From: Capsaspora owczarzaki ATCC 30864
Taxonomy: Eukaryota > Opisthokonta > Filasterea
Length of the DNA stretch: 64,000 bases
NCBI RefSeq assembly: GCF_000151315.2
Contig: NW_011887300.1
Coordinates: 136,614-200,613, forward strand
Reading direction: 5' to 3'
Shown here: in pieces, positions 55,718 through 64,000 of the stretch
Numbering within the stretch: position 1 is the stretch's first letter
Layout of the letters: every line of letters begins with the position of its first letter
Made by a program: the position numbers and the translations under genes
Notes under the pieces: generated by a model
Databases searched by the model: none
Seen by the model: the letters and a program-made list of their open reading frames with translations, nothing else
What the model was told of the DNA's origin: nothing

Positions 55718-56536
55718 CGCCATTTCAAGAAGCAGTGTCACCAAAAGAGGCGTCGTTGTTGGTGTGTTGTGTTGTGTTGGAATCACAGACGAGAATCAAC
55801 AAGGAGGGATGATGATGATGCTGATGATGAGAGCGATTAAGAAGATGATGGGGTTCGAGATGAGATGGAAAGGGGAGAGCCAAAGGACCGCTGGGAAATC
55901 AATTGGAAAAAAAAAAAAAAAAAAAAAAAAAAAAACAGGCAGTGAAATCCCGACTGCGGTTAATAATGGTGCGACAGTCCTCGTTGCTGAAGAGGCTGCT
56001 GCGTGCATGGCCCATCGCTCGTTGAAGGGGTTTGCTAATACAGTGATGGCAAGCTCAGAGTGTGGTTTGGAAGTGGAAGGAAAGCGTGAGGCGGAAGAGG
56101 GTTGAGGGAAAAAAAAAAAAAAAAAAAAAAAAAGAGACAGCGCGAAAAGATCGAAAAAAAAAAAAAAAAAAAACACGAGCGCGAGCGCAGCCACCCACAC
56201 TTTGCCCGGCTCTCCTGCTCGCGCGCTCTGACGCCCGCTCTCTCGTTAGAGTGCTCAGTCGAGAAAGCAGCTCAACACGAAACCGCTGCAGAAACAGCCG
56301 CGCAACTACCCCCTCGCGAACTAGTCCATCAACGAAATATTAGCCGTGGCTTTTGCGGTTCTGCTCCGAATCTCCGCCTTGTTTTAATCTGCCTGTCGCT
56401 GTCTGTGTGCTGTACCTAGCAGGAGCATCTTGATGGTCTGGTCCTTCTCGGCAATCTCAGACTTGATCTGCTTCTCAATCGCGCGGTCCTTGACGGCGCT
56501 TTCGTCCTTGGCATCGACACTGAGACAGGCGCCCAT
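53610..56536 (-). CDS. Heterotrimeric G-protein alpha subunit
   Basis: Six exons (56416-56536, 54562-54901, 54336-54464, 54114-54243, 53883-54036, 53610-53806) give 356 residues in frame, the usual G-alpha length. MGACLS at the start offers an N-myristoylation Gly and a palmitoylation Cys. The nucleotide motifs are all intact: [22 protein letters not shown] with the switch I arginine, [12 protein letters not shown] in switch [10 protein letters not shown] and TCATDTENV. The C-terminus [10 protein letters not shown] is i/o-like in length but has Val where pertussis toxin needs Cys. It couples receptors to effectors at the plasma membrane. Intron 1 is 1.5 kb and full of A tracts. Confidence 0.96.
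55470..56173 (+). repeat. Cluster of long A tracts in G-alpha intron 1
   Basis: At least five A runs of about 17-31 bases occur here (about 55470-55487, 55686-55716, 55904-55934, 56108-56133, 56155-56173). On the coding strand they are T runs. A GATGAT run lies near 55808-55830. No coding sequence is visible. Confidence 0.9.
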
Positions 56537-56910
56537 TTGTTGCGTGGTTTTTGACAAAAAAAAAAAAGGAGTGACAGGTTAAAAACTGAGACAATTCCTC
56601 ATTCAATCAACACAAAAATGGCGTCTAATCACGATGAAGTGGGGAAAGAAGCCGAAAAATTTCAAGATGGAAATGAAACTGAATGTAAATCACTTTTGGA
56701 GAAACGTTGTCAAATGGCTCTGGTTCAAATTGCTTCAACATCGGTGATCCTGGCCCGATCTACCCTTGCCCATGTTACACCCCAACCCATATCTGTTAGC
56801 TCAGTGCTCAATATATTTCGTATCTACCTATTCCTCTATTCCATAGTACTACATGCAAGCGAAAATTCAGAAAAACAAAACAAGCGAGCCAAAAACCACC
56901 ACCCCTCTCG
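56537..56910. other. Tandem intergenic region
   Basis: 374 bases between the G-alpha start codon and the kinase stop codon, both on the minus strand. It should hold the G-alpha promoter and the kinase 3' UTR. Only a short A tract (about 56556-56567) stands out. Confidence 0.55.
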
Positions 56911-58659
56911 TCACTGTGGAGAGCCAGGCAGCTGGATGCGAACGTCAAACGATGGGAACAAACTAGGCAACTGCAGCGAAATTTCGTCGGGACAGGCTTG
57001 GGCGTGTACCACAGCCTTTTGTAATCCCTCGGACGCCATGCGCAGCAGGACTTGCCCAATCACGGCATAGTCCACATTGGAGCCTGCTGGCAGCTCGGCC
57101 GAGAGAGTACGGTCGGCCATCGAAAAGTACGGAGCAACCGAAAGCGATTCGGATTGCAGCCGCACCCGCTTGGTCTCGTGCGATTCTGTCGTAACCACTA
57201 CACTTGGTGCGACGGCAGCCAGCTCGGTCGTCGAAGCATTCCGCTTGAGACCGCCTTTGGGTGCGAAAGCGCCTAGCGCTCGCAATGCCAATTTCGCCGA
57301 GCTGCCATTATTGCCAGCTTGCGATGGCCCAGATGTGCTTGATTCTGGTTGTTGTATTGGTGGCGAGGTTTCGCTCGAAAACAGCGAGTCCACCGTGGAT
57401 TGCACTGTTCGCAACAATGCGCTTCCAAAGCGAACCGCATGTGCAGCGGCCTGTTGAGAGAGCAAAAGAATGTCGTCAAATAATGGAGTCACGAAAAAGT
57501 CATCAAAACAGCGTCAAACAACACTCAATACGTTACCATGAATTTGCGACGAGCATTGAATCGCCGAAGTTCGGTAAGTGTGCTTTCTAGGTGATCGCTG
57601 GACGGCCGGTGTGGAAGCTACAGAGGGCCAATTGTCAAACATTGAGTAACAACAAGAAACAACAAATCTGTTCCTGCATCTCTTGGGGAAACACTGACCG
57701 CAATCCACTCGTGTCGCATCGAATCGGATGCGGAAAATCGCTTGGCAACGTCTATTTGCATGAGATTCTCAATCAAGTCCTTGGCAGCTGGCGTGATCAA
57801 GTCCCACTGCGGCGACGGAAACGAATAGACACCTGCCTCGCATTTGCGCAGTAGCTCGCGGTCGCTTTTATCGTAGAATGGAGGAAAGCCGACCAGTCTG
57901 CGATTGAAGGGGAAGCAGGAGAGCAACAACACAGTGCAGTTGGCAAAAGAAGCTAAACAAAACCCAACATGCGTATCTCGTTCTCCTGACAATTCAACAC
58001 GTACAGAATGTATAGAATGACGCCGATACTCCACAAGTCGACCTTTTCATTGTAGCCGTGCCCACGGAGCACCTCGGGCGCGACATAGCCGGGTGTGCCG
58101 CATCGCCGAGACATGGCGTGCGGCTGGTTGCGCACGAAGCGCTCGGCAAGCCCAAAGTCGGAGATTTTTACGTGTTGGATGGAGTCACCAAGTGCGTCGT
58201 TTGCGGGCTGGATGACGCACAGCAAATTCTCGGGCTGTCGAGCAGAACGAAGGGAATGAGGAAGGTGGGGTGAGTCCGCAAGAACCAAAAGGCGATTCCC
58301 CGACACTGGCTTTCGACTGCCAAACCATAGCGAATGAATGACTCCTTTCTAGCTCAAACGCTGAGAGATGAAATACGCGCACCTTCAAGTCACGATGGCA
58401 AATGCCGCGCGAATGCATGTGTTCGAGCGCGCTGAGAATTTGCCGCATGAGAAACCGAGCATCCATTTCCGAGTAGAACTTTCTCGAGACAATGTGATCA
58501 AAGAGCTGGAATTGGGAGTTGCGAGGTGAGTGTAAGTGTGAGTGAGTGACGATGCAAGTGCAAATGCTAGTTGTTTCGCGAGATGTCGCTTGTTTACCTC
58601 GCCAGCTGGAACACTGAAAGTTGCCAATCGCCACACGCCAAGCCAAGATCCGCCATTAT

Positions 58660-58751
<92 letters not shown>

Positions 58752-59383
58752 CGAAACACGTCAACAAGCGAGTCAGCACTGATCGACAGCATGCAAGAAG
58801 AACACACTCCACCCATTGACTCAACTATTCCAGGACCATGAACATGAATCGCGGACTGGGGAAGTGCGCGTGGAGCTGGACAATGTTGACGTGTTTCAAC
58901 AGCGCCCAGATGGCGACCTCGTGCTGGACTGCGTCGGCCTCGAGCGAGACGACCTTGACCGCGTAGGTTGTCCGTGTGCTCTTCTCGACTGCGCGCACGA
59001 CGACCGAAAAGGCGCCCTGGCCAAGCAGGTCGGCAATCTCGTAGCCCCGCTGCTCTACTAGAAACAGCTCCTTGGACGTGTACAGCTCATTCCCTAAGAC
59101 GAACATGGGACAGAACGGACGTAAGTTCAATTGCCAACAGAAATGGCGGGAAGTAAGCGTTTTCTCTCGCTTTTCGCTGCTTTCATCGCTCGACGATTGT
59201 CACTCTCTCTCACGACATTCGCTCAATGCTTCTACGCTTTTGGACTGTCTCTCCTCATTCACTTTGATGCTTGGTCTGCGGTTGGTCGTCCAGTCTGTTG
59301 TGGGTTTTTCGTAACGATAGTTTGATGCGCTTGGATAATGAGCGCGCTTTTTCGACTTACACTCGTCCATGATTGGTGTTGTT

Positions 59384-59414
<31 letters not shown>

Positions 59415-59628
59415 CGGCGGCTGGAGTCAGAGTCTCAGCTGTGGCAGTGACTGAAGCCGCAGCACAAGTGGGATTCGCATTCCGCGGCTCTGCCTCTGCC
59501 TCTGCCTCTGCTCCTGCTGCCTCTGCTCTGGCGGATCCACTTCCAGGCGCCCCTGCTGCGACGGCTGTTGGTGCTGATGCTGCAGAAGCGGCGGCCGCGC
59601 GGGCTGCAACGGCGATCGAGTGAAACAT
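56911..59628 (-). CDS. CaMK-type serine/threonine kinase
   Basis: Eight exons (59361-59628, 58826-59093, 58598-58613, 58383-58505, 58005-58234, 57699-57897, 57537-57617, 56911-57450) give 574 residues in frame. An Ala/Glu-rich leader of about 90 residues precedes a complete kinase domain: [14 protein letters not shown], the lysine in [46 protein letters not shown] and LLVGFPPFY. Behind it comes [19 protein letters not shown], which matches the regulatory helix of CaMKs (FNARRK), then a disordered region and a C-terminal 40-residue segment. Exon 3 is only 16 bases and encodes the hinge EYVPAGE. Calmodulin binding is likely by family but is not shown. The donor after 58826 (GTTGAG) is unusual. 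Confidence 0.9.
58663..58750 (+). repeat. (CA)44 microsatellite in a kinase intron
   Basis: An uninterrupted CA run of about 88 bases, which is (TG)44 on the coding strand. It lies between exon 2 and the 16-base exon 3 of the CaMK-type gene, ending about 50 bases upstream of the microexon acceptor. Confidence 0.97.
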
Positions 59629-59950
59629 TCAACAACCAACGCACGCCACTGTCGCCAATCAGAAACACACTTCTGCAAACGTGAAGAAAATCTGAAAAAA
59701 GAAGACAAAGTCAAAAGTTCAAAAAGTCAAAAAGTCAAACGAGAAAGACTGGATTTCAATACAAGAAAACTAAACTGTGAAAAAAATAAAGCAAACAAAG
59801 CATTGAAAAAGAAGAACACAAAAAAAAAAAAAAAAAAAAAAAAGAAGATGAAAAAACAATGGAAAAACTTCACTTTTTTTTTTTTTTTTTTTTTTTGCCG
59901 CGAATTTCTTACTTTTGGCGGGAAAACAACGAATTGTGTTTGAACGAGAC
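59629..59950. promoter_or_regulatory. Divergent promoter region with A and T tracts
   Basis: 322 bases between divergent start codons. It includes A-rich sequence with repeated agtcaaa units near 59710-59740, an A tract at about 59820-59842 and a T tract at about 59874-59896. The A and T tracts could pair as a hairpin. Both promoters must lie here. Confidence 0.55.
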
Positions 59951-60982
59951 ATGTCGAGCGATTACGAGCGGCAACGCCAGGCCAACATCCGCGCGAACAT
60001 GGAGCGACTGGCCATGCTGGGATTGGCCAAAGGACCAGTGGCGGCGAGCGCGGCTGCGGTGGCTGGGAAGGTCGCAGCAGCGTCTCCACGAGCAGCAGCG
60101 CGGCGAAACACCGTTGCCGTTGGTGAAGCCCCAAGCCCGGCGGAGACTGCGCCTGGCACGACTCTGCGACGGTCATCGAGATCTAGAACAAGCACATTGA
60201 GGTACGAGCCAGAGCAAGAGGACGATGTCCAAGACGAGCGCAAGCCGGCAGCGCCACGAACGAAACAATCGCCCAAGGTGAAACACGGCGGCGAATCATC
60301 TCGACCGTCATCGTCATCGTCATCCGGGAGATCGTGCAAGGACATGATGGCGTGCGTGGAAACACTGCAAACAACCTGGCTCGGAAGACAGCTGCCTCTG
60401 CCTGCCGTCGGAGCTGGGCTGAAAACCGCTGTGATGGCACTCGTGGCGGGAACGCGATCTGCGCCTGCCTTTCCGCGGCTGTCGGGCGTCCAGCAGTGGA
60501 AGAATGCTGTCTGCTTGTTTGTCAATCTGGACGGCAATACGTATGACAACACGTTCAGTCAGGCACAGGGCGGATTTGCCATGACATGGTTTGCCTCTGC
60601 TCAGACCAACATGGATTCGCCAGTCATTCAGCGGCTATTGAAGGCCGAGCGGTATGATCTCAAGAACGACGACAGCGCACCGTCACGGCAGTCGACAGAA
60701 GCTGGATTGCACAAGCCGGAGGTGGTGCTATTGTTCTGCCGCTTGCTCATGGAGCCCTACGTTTACTGCGGTCGTCTCGCGTTGGTTTGGGTCGACCCAA
60801 AGACCAGTCCGCTCAAGTTTACATGGTTTTTAAAGGATTCGTCAAGTATGATGGCCAGCTGTCCTGATTTCCAGGCAATGCTGCCGCCGCAACTTGGTGG
60901 AACGCGTGGCACCTCCAACGATGACGATTCGGCAAACGAAGACGAAGAAGAAGAAGAAGAAGAAGAAGAAGATCAAGATTAA
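59951..60982 (+). CDS. DUF3427-like domain protein
   Basis: A single exon codes 343 residues from the ATG at 59951. The first 25 residues (YERQRQANIRANMERLAMLG) resemble the N-terminal motif of WDR76/Cmr1 proteins. A disordered Ala/Ser/Arg-rich stretch follows. A globular domain of about 150 residues contains CLFVNLDGNTYDNTFS, MTWFASAQTN, VVLLFCRLLMEPYVYCGRL and PLKFTWFLKD. Its order of motifs resembles the DUF3427 domain found at the end of some bacterial helicases, but I name it only by resemblance. The tail is an acidic Glu run. A nuclear, DNA-related role is possible and unproven. Confidence 0.75.
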   Translation: MSSDYERQRQANIRANMERLAMLGLAKGPVAASAAAVAGKVAAASPRAAARRNTVAVGEAPSPAETAPGTTLRRSSRSRTSTLRYEPEQEDDVQDERKPAAPRTKQSPKVKHGGESSRPSSSSSSGRSCKDMMACVETLQTTWLGRQLPLPAVGAGLKTAVMALVAGTRSAPAFPRLSGVQQWKNAVCLFVNLDGNTYDNTFSQAQGGFAMTWFASAQTNMDSPVIQRLLKAERYDLKNDDSAPSRQSTEAGLHKPEVVLLFCRLLMEPYVYCGRLALVWVDPKTSPLKFTWFLKDSSSMMASCPDFQAMLPPQLGGTRGTSNDDDSANEDEEEEEEEEEDQD

Positions 60983-61116
60983 CTTTGATCATTGTACATT
61001 ACTGTATTAGTAAAAACAAAGGATTTGGACAAAAACGATTCAAGGTGTGGTGCGCTTAACAACAACGCAAACCAGATAAAGAAGAAACAAAATATAACAC
61101 ACCCTACACATCAAAG

Positions 61117-63456
61117 CTACCCGGAGCTGGTCGTGACGATGATCGGGCCCTTTCCAACGCTGGTGTCGTTCATGGGGGAGGTGGGGGAAGGTTGATGCGG
61201 GTGCGGCCGAGACGCGGGGTCGCTGGTTAACGAAGACGGCGAAACGCCAGCTGGGCGCTGCCCAGAAGCCGGCTTGCCATCGAGATGGTTGAAATCGGAA
61301 ATTAACGGAGAGGTTGCAGTGGTCGGGGTCACTGGCGAGTACTGGCTCGAGGAAGTCCCACTCGAGTAGGACGACGCCGGGGACCGGGATCCTGCAGTCG
61401 GCATGCGCAGCGTTGCCAATGTCGGTTGCGGGTGGAATGCGCGATGGTGCTGTGCATGCAGTTGTTGCTGTTGTTGTTGCTGCTGTTGCTGTTGTTGTTG
61501 TTGCTGGAGCTGGTGATGCTGGGCGGAATACATTGCTGCGCGCTGCTCGCGCTGCCGAGCGACCTCGGCAAACATTTGCAGCTCTTGCTTGACCAGCGTG
61601 TCTTGGAATGCCTTGATGGTGGCTTTTCGCTGAGCCTCCCAAGACTTGTCGTGGATGACCACAACCGGTTTGGAGCGAGAGGCGTCGGGTTTTTCATTCA
61701 AAGAAAGTTGGTGGTGGTGGTTGTTGGACTGCTGCTGCTGCTGCTGATACTGTTGCTGCAGCACTTGAACATAGCGCTCAAACTCGTCCAAGGATATGCT
61801 CATGTCAAAGCCCAGCAGGAACAAAAACTCGGTTTCCAAATCGTTGAGCTCTTGGTTGGGGAGTCCGCCCACTTTGGCATAGAACGAGTTCTTGTAGTAC
61901 TTGTCGTCAAAGAACTTTGTGGCAATCATGATGCTGACAATCAAGAGGCGGTGCACGTTGGCGTAGGAAAGGACGAGCGCCGGATGGTGCTTGCGGATGA
62001 TGCGATCAATGTAGATGAGCGCAAAGAGGATGCACTCGGGACTGCACGGTGCGTACTTGGCAATGCGCTCGAGATAGTGCCGGATGGTGATGGCGGGCGT
62101 GCGCGATGCGTGGAAGCGTCCGCCGACAACGCCCGGCGGCATACGGCCATTTCGAGCCACCAGCAACTCCAAGACGGTGGCAACGACCGAGACAAGGGCT
62201 TCGCGCTCCTTGGCGTTGATCGAGTCTTCCGTAGCCGTGTCTGGCGGTGGAGCGCTGGTGGTCGCTCCGGCAGCCACGGGATGGAGGAAGGACCACGGGA
62301 GAGCGTAGCGACGGTATTGTGTTGACAGCAGCTGCGAAATGCTGGTGAGCTGTGAGATGGGGGCAGCTGGAGTCGAGTTGGACGAGGATTTTGCTTGTTG
62401 TTGGTGGGTGGGTGTCGTGCTGCTGTGAGTGGTCGAGTGGGTGCCACGACCAGCATTGGAGGAGGCTCGTGCTGGCAAAGGATGGATGGTTGCAGTTTGG
62501 CTGGGTGCCGCCTCTCCGACAGTCGGAGCTCTTCTTTCGGCTGTTTCGAGATGATGACCATCTGCCATAACGGGCCGAGCTTGATGCGTCGGCGTCGAGG
62601 CAGAACGCGAATGCCCGGGGAGTCTGACTCGCCCCGATGCGGCCTGCACCGGCGGAGGCGACTGAGCGGGACAGAGTCCGGCAGTGCCCAAGCTTGGCGG
62701 ACTGGCTCCCCGGTCGGCGCGGTCGTAATCGCGGTCGTCTTCCGGCGACGCAGCTCGGCTGTCCTGGCTGCCGGCGGCTGGCTGATGATGGTGGTGGGCA
62801 TTGCCAGCGAACGGCACAGCAGAAGAAGAAGAAGAAGAAGAAGAAGAAGAAGCAGTGGCTGGAGCATGATAAGAAGAAGTAGAAGCAGACTCGGAAGCAG
62901 CTGCTGCAGGTGATGACGACGAGGACGACGACGGCATGGCGCTGGCGAGGAACGGCGAGAGCTGTGTCGCTGCGGTGGAGGCAATGGAGTGGATGAAGTG
63001 GGCTGCAGCGGACGACAGCGTAGCGACGAGCGAGCGACTCCGCCGATGCCCCAGCGCGGGAGTCTCGCTCGTTGTGGTTGCTGTTGTTGTGGTAGTTGTA
63101 GGTGAGTACTCTGCTTCTACTACTGCGGTTGCGGCGGTGGAGCTGGGTCGCGGAACGGGCTCGGCGCTCGTTGGCGGCACTACCACCGTCGGCTGCGTCT
63201 CGGCTCCCGCCGCCATTGCGCAGGGTTCCCGGCATGCGGCGTCGCTCCCGCTGCCAGCACTGGAATCGCTGTCGCAATCTGAGAAACTTTCGTCCGGGGA
63301 GTCCGAGTCGAGGTCGGCGTCGGTGTCGGTGTCGGTGTCGGCTGCATCGCTCGTGTGGGGCGGCCAGTCGTTGCCGCTGCTCTGATCAGAGTTGCTGTCG
63401 TCGGAGGAGGAGTCGACGCTCGTCCCACGCGCAAGGCCGCCGATCGTTGGCCGCAT
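61117..63456 (-). CDS. Pho80-type cyclin
   Basis: A single exon codes 779 residues. The first 380 residues are Ser/Asp/Ala/Pro-rich with DTDTDTD and polySer runs. The cyclin box follows (SISQLLSTQYRRYALPW later IRHYLERIAKYAPCSPECIL, FALIYIDRII, VHRLLIVSIMIATKFFDDKY, GLPNQELNDLETEFLFLLGF). The phrase GG(L/V)xxxELNxLExxFL is typical of the Pho80/PCL and cyclin P/U group, which activates Pho85/CDK5-like kinases. The C-terminus has long Gln runs and a Ser/Pro-rich tail. Its stop codon is 134 bases from that of the convergent gene. Confidence 0.93.
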   Translation of the reverse strand: MRPTIGGLARGTSVDSSSDDSNSDQSSGNDWPPHTSDAADTDTDTDADLDSDSPDESFSDCDSDSSAGSGSDAACREPCAMAAGAETQPTVVVPPTSAEPVPRPSSTAATAVVEAEYSPTTTTTTATTTSETPALGHRRSRSLVATLSSAAAHFIHSIASTAATQLSPFLASAMPSSSSSSSPAAAASESASTSSYHAPATASSSSSSSSSSAVPFAGNAHHHHQPAAGSQDSRAASPEDDRDYDRADRGASPPSLGTAGLCPAQSPPPVQAASGRVRLPGHSRSASTPTHQARPVMADGHHLETAERRAPTVGEAAPSQTATIHPLPARASSNAGRGTHSTTHSSTTPTHQQQAKSSSNSTPAAPISQLTSISQLLSTQYRRYALPWSFLHPVAAGATTSAPPPDTATEDSINAKEREALVSVVATVLELLVARNGRMPPGVVGGRFHASRTPAITIRHYLERIAKYAPCSPECILFALIYIDRIIRKHHPALVLSYANVHRLLIVSIMIATKFFDDKYYKNSFYAKVGGLPNQELNDLETEFLFLLGFDMSISLDEFERYVQVLQQQYQQQQQQSNNHHHQLSLNEKPDASRSKPVVVIHDKSWEAQRKATIKAFQDTLVKQELQMFAEVARQREQRAAMYSAQHHQLQQQQQQQQQQQQQQQLHAQHHRAFHPQPTLATLRMPTAGSRSPASSYSSGTSSSQYSPVTPTTATSPLISDFNHLDGKPASGQRPAGVSPSSLTSDPASRPHPHQPSPTSPMNDTSVGKGPIIVTTSSG

Positions 63457-64000
63457 TTGTAGAATAACAAGGAGTTAACAGAAGGGGGAGACGAGGGGGG
63501 GCGGGAGAAAGGAGGGAGAGCAACTCGGATGAGGGAATGAACGGTAAACAGTCAAAGGTCAAAATGCGTCTGAGGTTTTTGTGTGTGTGTGGGTGTGAAA
63601 AGTGTTGTCGGAAAAATATGGATTGAGCGACCAAAGGTTTGTGGGGTGCAAGCAACCAAGGTGGGAGGAGAGGAGGAGGTGAACTATGGGCGATAGATGG
63701 AGTTCTCAGCAGCACAGCCGCGTATGAATGGAAAAGTGATTCTCGTTCGACACACAACACAAAGAGATCCGAATCGCACAGATGGGGGAAAGTTGACCAC
63801 AATTGTCTCATCCCTAATCAGTTTTTGACTCTTTTCTGAGTAAACGATGCTTGCGCATTCATTTTGTACGCTGCCAGGTTATGTTACGGGAAGCGACAAC
63901 AATGCACTGCTCGCACATCAACTGCTGTTCATTCCACTTTGACTCAAAGAACAGGTCACGACGCGGTAAACTTGACTTCAGAAAGCCGCAAGGAAACCTC
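63457..64000. other. Upstream region of the cyclin gene, no further gene seen
   Basis: 544 bases to the window edge contain a GGGGGGG stretch near 63494, a TG run near 63579 and mixed sequence. No convincing coding frame is visible. It likely holds the cyclin promoter. Confidence 0.55.

Noticed and set aside
55398-56200. Several Lys- or Phe-rich frames in G-alpha intron 1
   Set aside because: They arise from A tracts and overlap each other on both strands; no coding evidence.
58663-58750. CA repeat as a telomere-like or recombination element
   Set aside because: It is a plain dinucleotide microsatellite inside an intron.

Overview
The window is nuclear DNA of a eukaryote with a compact genome: genes lie a few hundred bases apart, introns are mostly 60-160 bases with GT...AG ends, coding sequence is GC-rich, and A/T-homopolymer tracts fill introns and spacers. 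The gene content (heterotrimeric G-alpha, RapGAP and RasGEF domains, a homeobox gene, an Ank-SH3-SAM-SAM-PTB scaffold, METTL9, AMDHD1, a CYP7/CYP8-like P450, a RUFY-like RUN-FYVE protein) is animal-like, but the gene architectures and intron sizes are not those of an animal. A unicellular holozoan such as the filasterean Capsaspora is the best guess; this is inference from protein resemblance, not a database match.

Layout. 1-5570: a young Ty3/Gypsy chromovirus on the minus strand with two identical 139-bp LTRs, an assembly gap inside it, and a truncated second copy at the window edge. 5.7-16.1 kb (all minus): a coiled-coil protein, a RUN-FYVE (RUFY-like) endosomal effector and tubulin cofactor D. 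17-18.6 kb (plus): a CENP-U-like coiled-coil protein. 19.2-22.9 kb (minus): an unrecognised 295-residue protein and a homeobox gene whose homeodomain has arginine at position 50. 24.4-29.7 kb (plus): one gene that joins a RapGAP domain, a PDZ domain, a REM and a CDC25 RasGEF domain. 29.9-32.5 kb: an inserted-looking block holding a leucine-rich-repeat gene with one repeat per exon, flanked by short direct repeats, next to two orphan exons of an eIF2B-beta-like gene. 32.6-43 kb: peroxiredoxin-5 (mitochondrial presequence), Iwr1/SLC7A6OS, a P450, METTL9 and imidazolonepropionase. 43-63.5 kb: a ubiquitin-specific protease, the Ank-SH3-SAM-SAM-PTB scaffold, a G-alpha subunit, a CaMK-type kinase with a 16-nt microexon, a protein with a DUF3427-like domain, and a Pho80-type cyclin.

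Most genes are ordinary housekeeping or signalling genes arranged as convergent or divergent pairs and do not form an operon-like system. The signalling genes (RapGAP-GEF, G-alpha, CaMK, multi-domain scaffold) could share pathways, but nothing in the sequence proves that. The most unusual items are the GAP+GEF fusion and the scaffold that combines the domain sets of animal Caskin and ANKS1. Exon chains were joined by hand from splice consensus and reading phase; for the genes where exon lengths are listed the totals are multiples of three and end at a stop codon, which supports the models.
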